In this document: positions 41,507 to 50,044 of the stretch, in pieces
Layout of the letters: every line of letters starts with the position of its first letter
How positions within the stretch are numbered: the stretch's first letter is position 1
Assembly: GCF_018860965.1 (NCBI RefSeq)
Contig: NZ_JAHKQF010000018.1
Span: forward strand, 202,640-266,639
DNA from: Alteromonas sp. C1M14
GTDB lineage: Bacteria; Pseudomonadota; Gammaproteobacteria; Enterobacterales; Alteromonadaceae
Length of the DNA: 64,000 bases
Reading direction: 5' to 3'
The notes under the pieces: generated by a model
Seen by the model: the letters and a program-made list of their open reading frames with translations, nothing else
The model's database searches: none
Told to the model about the DNA's origin: nothing
Program-made: the position numbers and the translations under genes

Positions 41507-42367
41507 TTATTTGGCCCACTTTTTCTCAAATTCCCACACCTGGTCAAAACCGATAAGGGAGCAAAACTCTTTAAAGTCAGTGATGGGGACGCCTTCGGGT
41601 TCTGGGCTACCTTGTTCCTTCATGGCGATAAGGGCTTTTTCTGCGGCGTTCGCTGCGGCCAGACTGGTTAATGACGGCGCGATGGCGATGGCATAACCCA
41701 TCTCTTTCATTTCATCAACCGTCAACATGGGGGTTGAGCCGCCATTGGCCATATTGGCCATCATGGGGGCATCAACTTGAGCGCAGGCGGTTTTCATTTC
41801 GTCTTTGCTTTCTAACGCTTCGACAAACAAGATGTCAGCGCCTGCGGCCGCATAGGCTTGTGCTCTGGCAATGGCGGCATCTAACCCTTCTGCTTGACGG
41901 GCATCGGTGCGGGCAATAATTAATAAATTCTCGTCGCTACGGGCTTCCACAGCAACTTTGATTTTTTCAACCATATCTTCTACCGGTATGACTTTACGGT
42001 TAGGTGTGTGGCCACATTTTTTCGGGAATTCTTGATCTTCAATTTGAATGGCTGACACACCGGCTTCTTCATAGCCTTTCACCGTGTGATGCACATTCAA
42101 TAGACCGCCAAATCCGGTATCTGCATCGGCCATGACCGCGCCATCACAGGTACGCACCAAGGTGCGCATGCGCTCCACCATCTGGGTATAGCTTACAATT
42201 CCGGCATCGGGTAAGCCATGAGCCGAGGCGGTCGCCCAATAGCCGGTGCCGTAAACTACGTCAAAGCCAACTTTGTTTGCCATGACACCGGTGATCATAT
42301 CTTGAATGCCAGGAGCAAATACAAACTCACCCTGTGCGATTTTCTTTTTTAAAATAGGATTAGCCAT
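41507..42367 (-). CDS. Isocitrate lyase/PEP mutase superfamily lyase (2-methylisocitrate or 2,3-dimethylmalate lyase-like)
   Basis: A 286-residue TIM-barrel enzyme. The magnesium-binding DADTGFGG and the catalytic-loop cysteine in EFPKKCGHTPNRK are both present; the KKCGH motif marks true lyases (isocitrate, methylisocitrate, dimethylmalate) as opposed to oxaloacetate decarboxylases. It would split a branched hydroxy-diacid into pyruvate or glyoxylate plus a short acid. The ATG at 42367 is used; the upstream TTG is rejected. No methylcitrate synthase is nearby, so propionate catabolism by PrpBC is not supported. In the clostridial nicotinate pathway, dimethylmalate lyase acts right after a LeuCD-type dehydratase, and two LeuCD pairs are encoded here. 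Confidence 0.9.
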   Translation of the reverse strand: MANPILKKKIAQGEFVFAPGIQDMITGVMANKVGFDVVYGTGYWATASAHGLPDAGIVSYTQMVERMRTLVRTCDGAVMADADTGFGGLLNVHHTVKGYEEAGVSAIQIEDQEFPKKCGHTPNRKVIPVEDMVEKIKVAVEARSDENLLIIARTDARQAEGLDAAIARAQAYAAAGADILFVEALESKDEMKTACAQVDAPMMANMANGGSTPMLTVDEMKEMGYAIAIAPSLTSLAAANAAEKALIAMKEQGSPEPEGVPITDFKEFCSLIGFDQVWEFEKKWAK

Positions 42368-42414
42368 TTTTAAATTCCAGATAGTTAAAAATTCATTAGC
42401 CAAATTATCGATGG

Positions 42415-43572
42415 CTAAAAAGCGTGTTGATAGATAGCCAAAGCATCTGCTTGGGTTACTGTCCGAGGATTGTTCACCAACAGGCGTGTTTGCTCCATGG
42501 CTTCGCTAGCGAGTTTGGGTAAATCGCCATGGGGAATATCCATTGCGGCCAGTGAACGGGGTAGACCTACTTCAGAGACGAGATTGTCTATGGTGGAAAT
42601 GAAGTTGATGCATTGTTGGGTTTTACTTAGTCCCTGAGGAACATGTTTTTTAACACAGGGTAATAATTCGGCATACTGATTTTTTGCGTGTTCGGCATTA
42701 AATTTTAAGACTGCAGGCAGTACCAGCGCGTTACTTAATCCATGGGGAATATGGTAATTCCCGCCCAGCGGGTAAGCGAGGGCGTGCACCGCCGCCACCG
42801 GCGCATTGGCAAACGCCTGGCCTGCCAGTAAGGCGCCTAAAAGCATGTTAGAGCGAGCCGTTACGTTGTCGCCATGCTCTACAACTGCGAGAATATTTTG
42901 GGATAATAATGTCAGCGCCTGTTTAGCGAGCATGTCTGAATAGACATTTTTTTTATGTTTGCTGGTAAAGGCTTCAATGGCATGCACCATGGCATCAATG
43001 CCCGTTGCCGCGGTAACATGGGGCGGCAAACCGGTGGTTAATTCCGCATCGAGTATGGCCATGTCAGGGAGTAACCGAGGTGATACCACCCCCGATTTGG
43101 TGGTTTCACCGGTAGTAATTATTGAGATAGGGGTTACTTCAGAACCTGTGCCCGCCGTGGTGGGGACTAAAATAAGAGGTAGCCGGTTTGCTGTTACCTT
43201 GTTAACCCCGTACATGCTGGCTAGGCTTTGTTGGTTTTGGGTTAGCAGGGCAATCAATTTAGCCACATCCATGCTGCTACCGCCCCCTAATCCAATCACC
43301 CCATCTATGGCATGCTCCTGAGCAAAAGCCACCGCATCAAAGACAATGGATTCTGCGGGATCCGCTTGAATATTGCTGTATTGAACGGCGTGGATACCGC
43401 CACGGGTTAATATTTCTTCTACTTGGTTTGGTATGCCGGTTTGCACTAGGCCTGCATCGGTGACAATTAACGGTCGCTGAATATGTAATGAGGTGCAATA
43501 GGCGGCCATGTTTTTCACGGCACCGGGTTCACATACGATTTGTTTAACGGATGAGAAGTCGAAACTGTTCAT
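42415..43572 (-). CDS. Iron-containing alcohol dehydrogenase
   Basis: A 385-residue group III dehydrogenase, typical length. The NAD-binding region is VIGLGGGSSMDVAKLIALL, and metal-binding histidines are in VHALAYPLGGNYHIPHGLSNALVLP. It interconverts an alcohol or hydroxy acid with an aldehyde or keto form; maleylacetate reductase is a close relative and a possible alternative. The start is the ATG at 43572 because the 25 extra residues of the longer frame are untypical. It is the first gene of the four-gene minus-strand operon. Two Fnr/FixK-like palindromes lie 186 and 329 bases upstream. Confidence 0.92.
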   Translation of the reverse strand: MNSFDFSSVKQIVCEPGAVKNMAAYCTSLHIQRPLIVTDAGLVQTGIPNQVEEILTRGGIHAVQYSNIQADPAESIVFDAVAFAQEHAIDGVIGLGGGSSMDVAKLIALLTQNQQSLASMYGVNKVTANRLPLILVPTTAGTGSEVTPISIITTGETTKSGVVSPRLLPDMAILDAELTTGLPPHVTAATGIDAMVHAIEAFTSKHKKNVYSDMLAKQALTLLSQNILAVVEHGDNVTARSNMLLGALLAGQAFANAPVAAVHALAYPLGGNYHIPHGLSNALVLPAVLKFNAEHAKNQYAELLPCVKKHVPQGLSKTQQCINFISTIDNLVSEVGLPRSLAAMDIPHGDLPKLASEAMEQTRLLVNNPRTVTQADALAIYQHAF

Positions 43573-43757
43573 AGGGCTACACTCTTTTAATCCGGTCAGA
43601 AGACGGGGCTTGGTGCACAATCGGGGTAACCCGGAAATCCAGCGCACAACCTATTGTTACCCATGCATCACAAAGTGGGCCTTAGGGATACTCATTGGCC
43701 TACGTCCCATATGCGTTGGGTACGGCGTCTAGTCTCCACAAATCCTCATTTTTAACC

Positions 43758-43771
43758 ATGATAATTGTCAA
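43758..43771. promoter_or_regulatory. Fnr/FixK-like box ATGAT-AATT-GTCAA
   Basis: Two bases from the TTGAT-N4-ATCAA consensus. It is upstream of the iron alcohol dehydrogenase operon on the minus strand. The surrounding 43573-44093 region (521 bases) holds no convincing gene, only this box, the one at 43901 and a GAAGGTAC/GTACCTTC hairpin at 43811-43829. Confidence 0.45.
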
Positions 43772-43900
43772 AATATTGCCTTTCCCCGCATAAATAGTGC
43801 AAAGGTGCGAGAAGGTACCTCGTACCTTCGTTGTCAGCGGCCTTTTTTCACCGTTAAAACGCCCCCTAAATAACAAATTTCACCAACACTGGGTTTGGGA

Positions 43901-43914
43901 TTGACTTTTGTCAT
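43901..43914. promoter_or_regulatory. Fnr/FixK-like box TTGAC-TTTT-GTCAT
   Basis: FixK-type half-sites with one end mismatch. It lies 180 bases upstream of the broken receptor gene and may have been its operator. Confidence 0.45.
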
Positions 43915-44093
43915 AGTGAAGACGATTTGATGGCGATATGGTGAAACTGAACAGGTTATCGAATGCGTTGCTTTGTTTTCTCTTACTGCGTCGATAAATG
44001 GCGTTATTGCCCTCTGAGACACGACCTCTGTTGTTAATAATAGCGATGGAATTCATCGTTAATAACCAAGTCATTGTGTATTGAGGAGGCAGC

Positions 44094-44265
44094 ATGGAAA
44101 CCAAACCAACTCTAACACGGCCGGTCATGGCCACCAGTTTACCGCTGGCATGGTTAGCCATGGGCGCGCCTGCGATTGCTCAGCAAGATGATGAACGGGC
44201 CATTGAAAACATCACCGTTACAGCACAAAGCTGAACGTATTCAAAGTACACCGGTTTCGGTTTTG
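44094..44265 (+). pseudogene. Remnant of a TonB-dependent receptor gene (5' end only, frameshifted)
   Basis: A strong GAGGAGG ribosome site (44083-44089) precedes an ATG at 44094. The first 46 codons encode a signal peptide (LPLAWLAMGAPAIAQQDD) and the TonB-box region ERAIENITVTAQS, then stop at TGA 44232. In the next frame the sequence continues AERIQSTPVSVL (from 44230), which is the expected continuation of a receptor plug domain. So the gene has a frameshift near 44230, and nothing recognisable remains after about 44265. The rest of the roughly 2.3-kb gene is deleted. The remnant sits directly in front of the flavin monooxygenase operon, so that operon may once have had its own outer-membrane receptor. 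Confidence 0.8.
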
Positions 44266-44372
44266 ATGTTGTGCAACCTCGGTTCATGGCTGATCCCAGA
44301 ATGTGGCGTCTGTCAGTGGCGTATTGAGTTGAGTAACAGGACGGTCTCTCAACGGCTAGACACAGTGTTAAG

Positions 44373-44386
44373 GGTAAGACCTTACC
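44373..44386. promoter_or_regulatory. Inverted repeat GGTAAGACCTTACC upstream of the monooxygenase operon
   Basis: Perfect 6-base arms GGTAAG/CTTACC with a 2-base spacer, 79 bases before the monooxygenase start. It is unlike the two motifs seen elsewhere; a possible operator for a different regulator. Confidence 0.35.
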
Positions 44387-44464
44387 AGTAAAACAAAAAC
44401 AATGTTGACCACAGTGGTGATAGGACAGCCGGTGTAAAACAGCATTTTATAGAGGTAAATAACG

Positions 44465-45658
44465 ATGGAATCTACACAAGTTATTGTTGCCGGAGCCGGC
44501 CCAGTGGGCACTGTAGCGGCATTACGACTTGCCAACTTAGGGTATAAAGTCATCCTTTGTGAGGCGGGAGCGAACTGCGCTGTTGATTTGCGAGCGTCCA
44601 CTTTTCATCCCCCTACGCTGGAAATGTTAGATGAGTTGGGCATTGCCGATACCTTAATTGAAAAAGGCCTAAAAGCGCCGATTTATCACTTTCGTGAGCG
44701 GGCAAGCGGTGATGTGGTGGAGTTTGATCTTTCAGAGCTAGAGGGCGAAGAAAAATACCCTTTCCGCCTGCAGTGTGAGCAACATGTCCTATCGAACATG
44801 ATTGCTGAAAAACTGGCCGAGCACCCCAATGCACAAGTGAAGTTCAACCACCGCGTGGTACATTTTGCACAGTCCGATGAGGGGGTTGAAGTTGCGCTAG
44901 AAGGGCCGTTTGCGGTTGAAAAAATCAAAGGGAAATACCTGATTGCCGCAGATGGAGGGAATTCTATCATTCGCAAATGGCTGGGGGTGGAATTTGAAGG
45001 CTTTACCTATCCAGAGAAATTCTTAACCCTCTCTACCAAGGTCGAGCTTAAAGACTATATCGATAACCTGGCGTATGTCAGCTATGTGTCAGATCCAAAA
45101 GAATGGATGGTGCTGCTGCGTGTACCAAGTGTATGGCGTATTTTAGTCCCCGCAGACGAATCCCAAAGCGATGATTACCTGTTGTCTGATGACAAGAAAA
45201 ATCAGGTGTTCAATGATCTCATTGGGCGTACCGACGTGGAAACCGAGCACCGTACCATCTATCGCGTGCATCAACGGGTAGCCAAAAAGTTTAATCACGG
45301 CAGAGTGGCCCTCGTGGGTGACGCTTGTCATATGAACAACCCTTTAGGGGGCTTTGGTATGAACAGCGGTATTCATGATGCATGGAACCTGTGCCACAAG
45401 ATTGAACAAAACCTAACCCATGGCCATGACGACGAACGTTTTGCCATGTACGACCGCCAGCGTCGCCCCGTTACCCACAGCTTTATTCAAGCCCAAACCA
45501 TGCAAAATAAAAAAATGCTGGAACATAACCCAGAAGAGAATCATGGGTTACGTCTACAGGAAATGAAAGATTTTCGGGATGATCCAGTAAAGCGTAAAGC
45601 CTTTTTACGCAAGCAGGCCATGTTTACCAGTTTGGAGCTAGAAAGGTCGATTAAGTAG
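44465..45658 (+). CDS. Class A FAD-dependent monooxygenase (aromatic hydroxylase type)
   Basis: A 397-residue flavoprotein. The N-terminal FAD motif is VIVAGAGPVGTVAALRLANLGYKVILCE, the second motif is YLIAADGGNSIIRKWLG, and the C-terminal FAD/ribityl motif is VALVGDACHMNNPLGGFGMNSGIHDAWNL. This is the p-hydroxybenzoate-hydroxylase-like group, which uses NADPH and oxygen to hydroxylate aromatic or N-heteroaromatic rings, often as the committing step of a catabolic pathway. TAGAGG precedes the ATG. It starts a five-gene plus-strand operon (monooxygenase, racemase-like protein, PuuE-like hydrolase, aldehyde dehydrogenase, reductase). Substrate unknown; an oxygenated N-heterocycle would suit the following hydrolytic genes. 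Confidence 0.93.
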   Translation: MESTQVIVAGAGPVGTVAALRLANLGYKVILCEAGANCAVDLRASTFHPPTLEMLDELGIADTLIEKGLKAPIYHFRERASGDVVEFDLSELEGEEKYPFRLQCEQHVLSNMIAEKLAEHPNAQVKFNHRVVHFAQSDEGVEVALEGPFAVEKIKGKYLIAADGGNSIIRKWLGVEFEGFTYPEKFLTLSTKVELKDYIDNLAYVSYVSDPKEWMVLLRVPSVWRILVPADESQSDDYLLSDDKKNQVFNDLIGRTDVETEHRTIYRVHQRVAKKFNHGRVALVGDACHMNNPLGGFGMNSGIHDAWNLCHKIEQNLTHGHDDERFAMYDRQRRPVTHSFIQAQTMQNKKMLEHNPEENHGLRLQEMKDFRDDPVKRKAFLRKQAMFTSLELERSIK

Positions 45659-45668
45659 GAGAGGGAAG

Positions 45669-46415
45669 ATGACGGATATTCTTGGCTATCGCGCAAAGTT
45701 TGGGGTACTTGGGCCCTCTACCAATACCACGGTACAACCGGAAATGGATGAAATGCGCCCGGCAGGGGTGACCAACCATTACAGCCGCATCATTGTGGAC
45801 AATGCCCAAGCCTTATCGAATGCGTCGTTCCTAAAAGGGACAACCCTCATTGACCAAGGCACCGTTGAGGCCGTTAAGGGCGTGATGACCTGTGCGCCGG
45901 ATTATTTGGTGATGGGGATGTCGGCCGTTACCTTTTACGGCGGCGCCAAAGGTGCGGCAACCTGGCAACAAAACATCGAAGAGGTGGCTGGGGTGAAGTC
46001 GTCCATTGGCTCGGTCTCTGTGGTAGAAGCCTTTAAAGCCATAGGAGGGATTAAAAAAGTGGCATTTTTATCCCCTTATTATCCGGTGGCCAATGCCGAA
46101 GTGAGCAACTTTCTTAGTGATTATGGTTTTGAAACCGTTGCAGACCATCCTTTCCAGGCCCCTACCTGGACGGCCATTGCCGAGATCACGAACAACCAAG
46201 TTCGCAAGGTTGTTGACCAACTTAACAACGACAGCGTAGACGCAATCCTGCAAGTGGGTACTAACTTATCTATGGCTCGACTCGCTGGTCGATTAGAAGC
46301 TGAACTGGCCAAGCCGGTGATAGCCATTAATACCGCGACCTACTGGCATGCACTACGCAGCTTTGGCATCCGCGATCAAATCAGTGGCTTTGGCCGTTTA
46401 CTAGAGGAATTTTAA
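45669..46415 (+). CDS. Asp/Glu racemase superfamily protein (maleate isomerase/arylmalonate decarboxylase-like) lacking both catalytic cysteines
   Basis: A 248-residue protein with the superfamily opening FGVLGPSTNTTVQPEMDEM and the late NTATYWHALRSFGI block, as in maleate cis-trans isomerases. In that family two cysteines face each other. Here the first position is G83 in LVMGMSAVTFYGG, like the glycine of arylmalonate decarboxylase (LMGTSLSFYRG). The second is G197 in ILQVGTNLSMA, where decarboxylase and isomerases have Cys. The only cysteine in the protein is C75, outside both sites. So the usual cysteine chemistry is impossible and a new mechanism or a non-catalytic role is implied. It lies 10 bases after the monooxygenase gene and 2 bases before the PuuE-like gene. 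Confidence 0.85.
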   Translation: MTDILGYRAKFGVLGPSTNTTVQPEMDEMRPAGVTNHYSRIIVDNAQALSNASFLKGTTLIDQGTVEAVKGVMTCAPDYLVMGMSAVTFYGGAKGAATWQQNIEEVAGVKSSIGSVSVVEAFKAIGGIKKVAFLSPYYPVANAEVSNFLSDYGFETVADHPFQAPTWTAIAEITNNQVRKVVDQLNNDSVDAILQVGTNLSMARLAGRLEAELAKPVIAINTATYWHALRSFGIRDQISGFGRLLEEF

Positions 46416-46417
46416 GT

Positions 46418-47329
46418 ATGCAATATGATTACGTACCCATGCCCGAGCGGGGCCAACTTAAATGGCCCGGTGATAAGCGCGTTGCGCTGATCTTAACCTT
46501 TAATCTGGAAACCTGGGATTTAACCAAAGATACGGATAAACCTTATTACGCCGGTGGCCCAGATATATTGCCCAGTTCCTTGCCAGGCAATACCCCTGAT
46601 TACCCCAATTTTACGTGGCGGGAATATGGTCAGCGAGTGGGTATTTGGCGCCTTTTTGAGCTCTTTGATGAACTGGGTGTTAAAGCCAGTTGTACCACCA
46701 ATGCTGTCACTTTCGAACGTCGCGACGCCATGACCAAAGCCTGTTTGGACAGAGGGTGGGAGCTAATCACCCACAACTACGAACAAGGTGAATTGCTGAC
46801 CAACTTTGCCCATGAGCCAGACAAAGAACAGGCGGTCATTAGTCGTTCTATTGCTATGTTCGAGCAACACGTTGGTAGACGTCCCGTGGGGTGGTTGTCG
46901 TCCTCATTACGGGGCACACTGAATACCCCGGCTATCCTCGCGAAAGAAGGATACAAGTTTTATTGTGACATCATGAATGACGACCAGCCCTTTATGATTA
47001 AAACCGACAATGGCCCCATTGTATCTGTGCCCTATTCTAATGAAATCAATGACTTTACTATCATCACCCGGCGCGGCCATACCACCGATGAGTATCGAGA
47101 TATTCTGATTGAAGAGTTAGATGTGTTGTATAAAGAGGGGGAAAGCCAGGCTCGCATTATGAACATTGGCCTGCATCCTCACGTTACCGGTCGTGCCTAT
47201 CGCATTCGTGCTATTCGTGAATTTATCGAATACGCCAAAACCCTTCCTGGTGTTTGGTGGCCGACGCGAGAAGAAGTGGCCGATTGGTATTTAACGCAGC
47301 AGAGCACCCATATTCCAGGGCAACTGTAA
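46418..47329 (+). CDS. PuuE-like polysaccharide-deacetylase-fold hydrolase, copy 3
   Basis: A 303-residue NodB-fold protein. It opens WPGDKRVALILTFNLETWD, then FTWREYGQRVGIWRLFELFDELGVKAS, GWELITHNYEQGELL and RPVGWLSSSLRGTLNTPAILAKEGY. It keeps the WEL-x-x-HNYEQ segment seen in PuuE allantoinase/imidase-type enzymes and lacks the paired NodB metal histidines. It begins 2 bases after the racemase-like gene, within the monooxygenase operon. A role in hydrolysing a cyclic C-N bond formed after ring oxidation is inferred. Together with copies 1 and 2 it shows that this fold was expanded in the island. Confidence 0.88.
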   Translation: MQYDYVPMPERGQLKWPGDKRVALILTFNLETWDLTKDTDKPYYAGGPDILPSSLPGNTPDYPNFTWREYGQRVGIWRLFELFDELGVKASCTTNAVTFERRDAMTKACLDRGWELITHNYEQGELLTNFAHEPDKEQAVISRSIAMFEQHVGRRPVGWLSSSLRGTLNTPAILAKEGYKFYCDIMNDDQPFMIKTDNGPIVSVPYSNEINDFTIITRRGHTTDEYRDILIEELDVLYKEGESQARIMNIGLHPHVTGRAYRIRAIREFIEYAKTLPGVWWPTREEVADWYLTQQSTHIPGQL

Positions 47330-47350
47330 CTATCGCGAGGATAACAGCGT

Positions 47351-48877
47351 ATGACTGATAGCATCTTAAACGACGGCGCAATACCCGCGGTAAACAGTGG
47401 GTCTGTAAAAAGCCTTCTGGCCACCACCCCCAATAAACAGCACTATATCAATGGGGGATATCAGGCGCCGAATTCCAACGCTTATCTGGACACCTGTGAT
47501 CCTGCCACCGGGCAGAAAATTGCGGCTATCGCTAACGGCAATAACGTGGACGTAGATACAGCGGTGACTGCCGCTCGCCAAGCGCTAAGCGGGCCTTGGT
47601 CCTCCATGACCCCCTTAGCGCGTAGTGGTTTACTGCTGAAAGTGGCGGATCTCATCGACGCCAATATGGACGAGTTATGCGAACTTGAAGTGTTAGATCA
47701 GGGCAAGCCCTACTTTGTGGCTCGGTGGGCTGAAATTCCCGGTGTAGCGGCCCAATTTCGTTACTTTGCCGGCCAAGTCATGGCCTTAGAAGGCAATACC
47801 ATTAATACGTCTATTGATTATCAGCCGGAAGGAAAACAAGTCCAAGCTTGGACCCTGCGGGAACCTGTTGGTGTGGTCGCCGCTATCACACCCTGGAATT
47901 CGCCCCTTATTCTGACGGCAATGAAACTCGCACCGGCTATGGCGGCAGGGTGTACCATTGTACTCAAACCCGCCGAGTTAACATCCTTATCGGCGTTACG
48001 TTTGGCTGAATTGATTAGTGAAGCTGGGGTACCCGATGGCGTGGTGAATGTGGTCACCGGCGAAGGGAAGCTGGCAGGTAATGGCTTAGTCAGCCATCCT
48101 GGCATCGATAAAATTGCCTTTACCGGTTCGACCCAAACAGGTAAGGCCATTGTGCAAGCCAGCCAACAAAACCTTGCTCGTGTTACCTTAGAGCTTGGCG
48201 GTAAGTCGCCGGCTATTGTGTTACCTGATGCCGATTTGACCCAAGCTATCCCAGGGATAGCCAATGGGATCTTCTTTAATGGAGGCCAGGTGTGTGTGGC
48301 CAATTCCCGAGTGTACATTCATCGTACCATTTTCGATGAGGTGGTAGACGGTATTATCGCCTATGCCGAGAGCCTAACATTGGGGCATGGTTTAGATCAG
48401 GCGACTCAAATGGGGCCCATGGTGTCCACAGAACAGGCCATCAAAATCGAGCAGCATATTCAGTCGGCACAAAAAAACGGCGCGAAAATACTCACGGGTG
48501 GCAAGCGATTTGGACCCAATGGCACCTTCATTGCCCCCACGGTGATCACTAACACCACCACCGATATGCCCGTACATTGTGAGGAAGTGTTTGGTCCCGT
48601 GTTAGTGGCAGAGCCTTACGATGACATCGAAGAGGCGCTGGCGTGGAGTAACGACAATGAATATGGCTTGGCGGCCAGTGTTTGGACCCAGGATCTTTCC
48701 TTGGCTCACCGTCTGTCCAAGCAACTTCAAGCCGGAACGGTTTGGATCAATACCACCTTGATGTTCGACCCGTCATTACCTATTGGCGGAATGAAGCAAT
48801 CTGGATATGGTCGTGACAGTGGCAAACAAGCACTGGACAACTATCTGGAATGGAAAACAGTTTGCGCAGTGTTATAA
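47351..48877 (+). CDS. NAD(P)-dependent aldehyde dehydrogenase
   Basis: A 508-residue ALDH, normal length. The oxyanion asparagine is in ITPWNSPLILTAMKLAPA, the catalytic glutamate region is VTLELGGKSPAIV, and the catalytic cysteine is in FFNGGQVCVANSRVYIH; the C-terminal region GMKQSGYGRDSGKQALDNYLEWKTV is typical of betaine/aromatic/semialdehyde members. It oxidises an aldehyde or semialdehyde to the acid. It is the fourth gene of the monooxygenase operon, with GAGG upstream of the ATG. The iron alcohol dehydrogenase encoded divergently could supply its aldehyde. Confidence 0.96.
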   Translation: MTDSILNDGAIPAVNSGSVKSLLATTPNKQHYINGGYQAPNSNAYLDTCDPATGQKIAAIANGNNVDVDTAVTAARQALSGPWSSMTPLARSGLLLKVADLIDANMDELCELEVLDQGKPYFVARWAEIPGVAAQFRYFAGQVMALEGNTINTSIDYQPEGKQVQAWTLREPVGVVAAITPWNSPLILTAMKLAPAMAAGCTIVLKPAELTSLSALRLAELISEAGVPDGVVNVVTGEGKLAGNGLVSHPGIDKIAFTGSTQTGKAIVQASQQNLARVTLELGGKSPAIVLPDADLTQAIPGIANGIFFNGGQVCVANSRVYIHRTIFDEVVDGIIAYAESLTLGHGLDQATQMGPMVSTEQAIKIEQHIQSAQKNGAKILTGGKRFGPNGTFIAPTVITNTTTDMPVHCEEVFGPVLVAEPYDDIEEALAWSNDNEYGLAASVWTQDLSLAHRLSKQLQAGTVWINTTLMFDPSLPIGGMKQSGYGRDSGKQALDNYLEWKTVCAVL

Positions 48878-48913
48878 CGGCTGCGCCTTAATCAATAAGA
48901 AGAATGATTATTT

Positions 48914-49930
48914 ATGGTGCCAAATCAATATCAAGCTATAGAACTTCAACGTTTCGCCGATTCCTTTAAAGCTGGCACTGAAATCGTTACCAAGCCCTTG
49001 CCGAGTCCCGGGGATAATGACGTGGTGGTGCGTAATTTGTACTGTGGTATCAACGGTATTTTCGATACTCAAATTACCAAAAATGCCGTTGATTATGTGA
49101 AGGTGAGTCTGCCTACCCTTACCGGCGTGGAAGCCTTAGGGGTGGTGGAAGCCGTGGGCGATAAGGTGAGCGGGTTAGCCGTGGGCGACCATGTGGTGAC
49201 CACCCGTTTTCCATCCGGTTACCGGCAATGGAATATCGGTGATGCGTCCAATTTTATCAAAGTGAAAGATGGCAACCCGCACTGGCTTGTTCTTGCATCG
49301 ACGGGGGTATCTGCCTACGTTGCACTGACCCAAGTTGGGCAGATAAAAGCCGGCGAAACCGTGGCTATTTCTGCGGCTGCGGGAGGGTTAGGCCACCTTC
49401 TGATTCAAATTGCTAAATCCTTTGGCTGTCATGTTATTGCTATTTGTGGCGGCGATAAAAAAGGTGAATTGGCGCGCCAGTTGGGCGCAGATGATGTGAT
49501 TAATTACCGGGAAGTGTCGGTGAGAGATTACCTTTGTACTCACTACAAAGACAAGCTAGATATTGCTTTTGATACGGTAAGTGGCCCAATTCACGATGCG
49601 TTCTTAGACAATTTGGCGGTGCATGGTCGCTTGATTGTAGCCGGCGCGGCCGAAGATCTAGATGGTAAGCCTGAATTGGTAACCCGCCCCCGTATTGCCC
49701 ACAAGCTGTATTACAAGGGCGCGTCTGTACGTAGCTTTATGAATGGCTTACTAACAGAATACTGGCCGAATGCCCGTGATGTTCTGTTTAGCATGTACGA
49801 AAAGGGTGAGCTTAACGTGGTTATGGATGATCCTCAATTTGAAGGATTAGAAGGGGTTTATCAGGGCGTCGAGCGCCTTATCTCTGGACAGTCCATGGGT
49901 AAAGTCATGGTGAAGCTAGACCAGCAATAG
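48914..49930 (+). CDS. Zinc-independent quinone oxidoreductase/zeta-crystallin-like MDR reductase
   Basis: A 338-residue medium-chain reductase. It has the GIFDTQITKNAVDYVKVSLPTL substrate-domain block, LTGVEALGVVEAVGDKVSGLAVGDHV, and the cofactor motif AISAAAGGLGHLLIQIAKSFGCHVIAICGG, and no zinc cysteines. It resembles quinone reductase/prostaglandin-reductase-3-type enzymes that reduce enones with NADPH. It is the last gene of the monooxygenase operon. A related but clearly distinct reductase is encoded at 21748-22749, again showing parallel gene sets in the two halves of the island. Confidence 0.92.
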   Translation: MVPNQYQAIELQRFADSFKAGTEIVTKPLPSPGDNDVVVRNLYCGINGIFDTQITKNAVDYVKVSLPTLTGVEALGVVEAVGDKVSGLAVGDHVVTTRFPSGYRQWNIGDASNFIKVKDGNPHWLVLASTGVSAYVALTQVGQIKAGETVAISAAAGGLGHLLIQIAKSFGCHVIAICGGDKKGELARQLGADDVINYREVSVRDYLCTHYKDKLDIAFDTVSGPIHDAFLDNLAVHGRLIVAGAAEDLDGKPELVTRPRIAHKLYYKGASVRSFMNGLLTEYWPNARDVLFSMYEKGELNVVMDDPQFEGLEGVYQGVERLISGQSMGKVMVKLDQQ

Positions 49931-49992
49931 CCAAAAGGTGTGGGGGCAGGACTTTTAAGCCTTATTCACGGCACCCATGATATCTTACCGAA

Positions 49993-50016
49993 TGGGCCGG
50001 TGATGATACCGGCCCA
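49993..50016. terminator. GC-rich hairpin between convergent operons
   Basis: A 9-bp perfect stem, TGGGCCGGT / ACCGGCCCA, closes a 6-base loop between the reductase stop and the small-partner stop. There is no T-run. Confidence 0.55.
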
Positions 50017-50044
50017 AAGGGTAAGCGGCGAGCAGGTGAAGAGC

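Noticed and set aside
41507..42367. prpB of a methylcitrate cycle
   Set aside because: No methylcitrate synthase or PrpC/PrpE neighbours. The MmgE/PrpD gene is 16 kb away in a different operon, so a propionate locus is not supported.
43834..44161. Overlapping minus-strand open frames of 62 and 93 codons
   Set aside because: No recognisable protein pattern, and they run antisense to the receptor remnant; most likely chance.
44094..49930. Standard aerobic nicotinate (nic) pathway
   Set aside because: A monooxygenase, a maleate-isomerase-like protein and amidases are present, but there is no NicX-type dioxygenase or nicotinate hydroxylase, and the isomerase-like protein lacks its catalytic cysteines.
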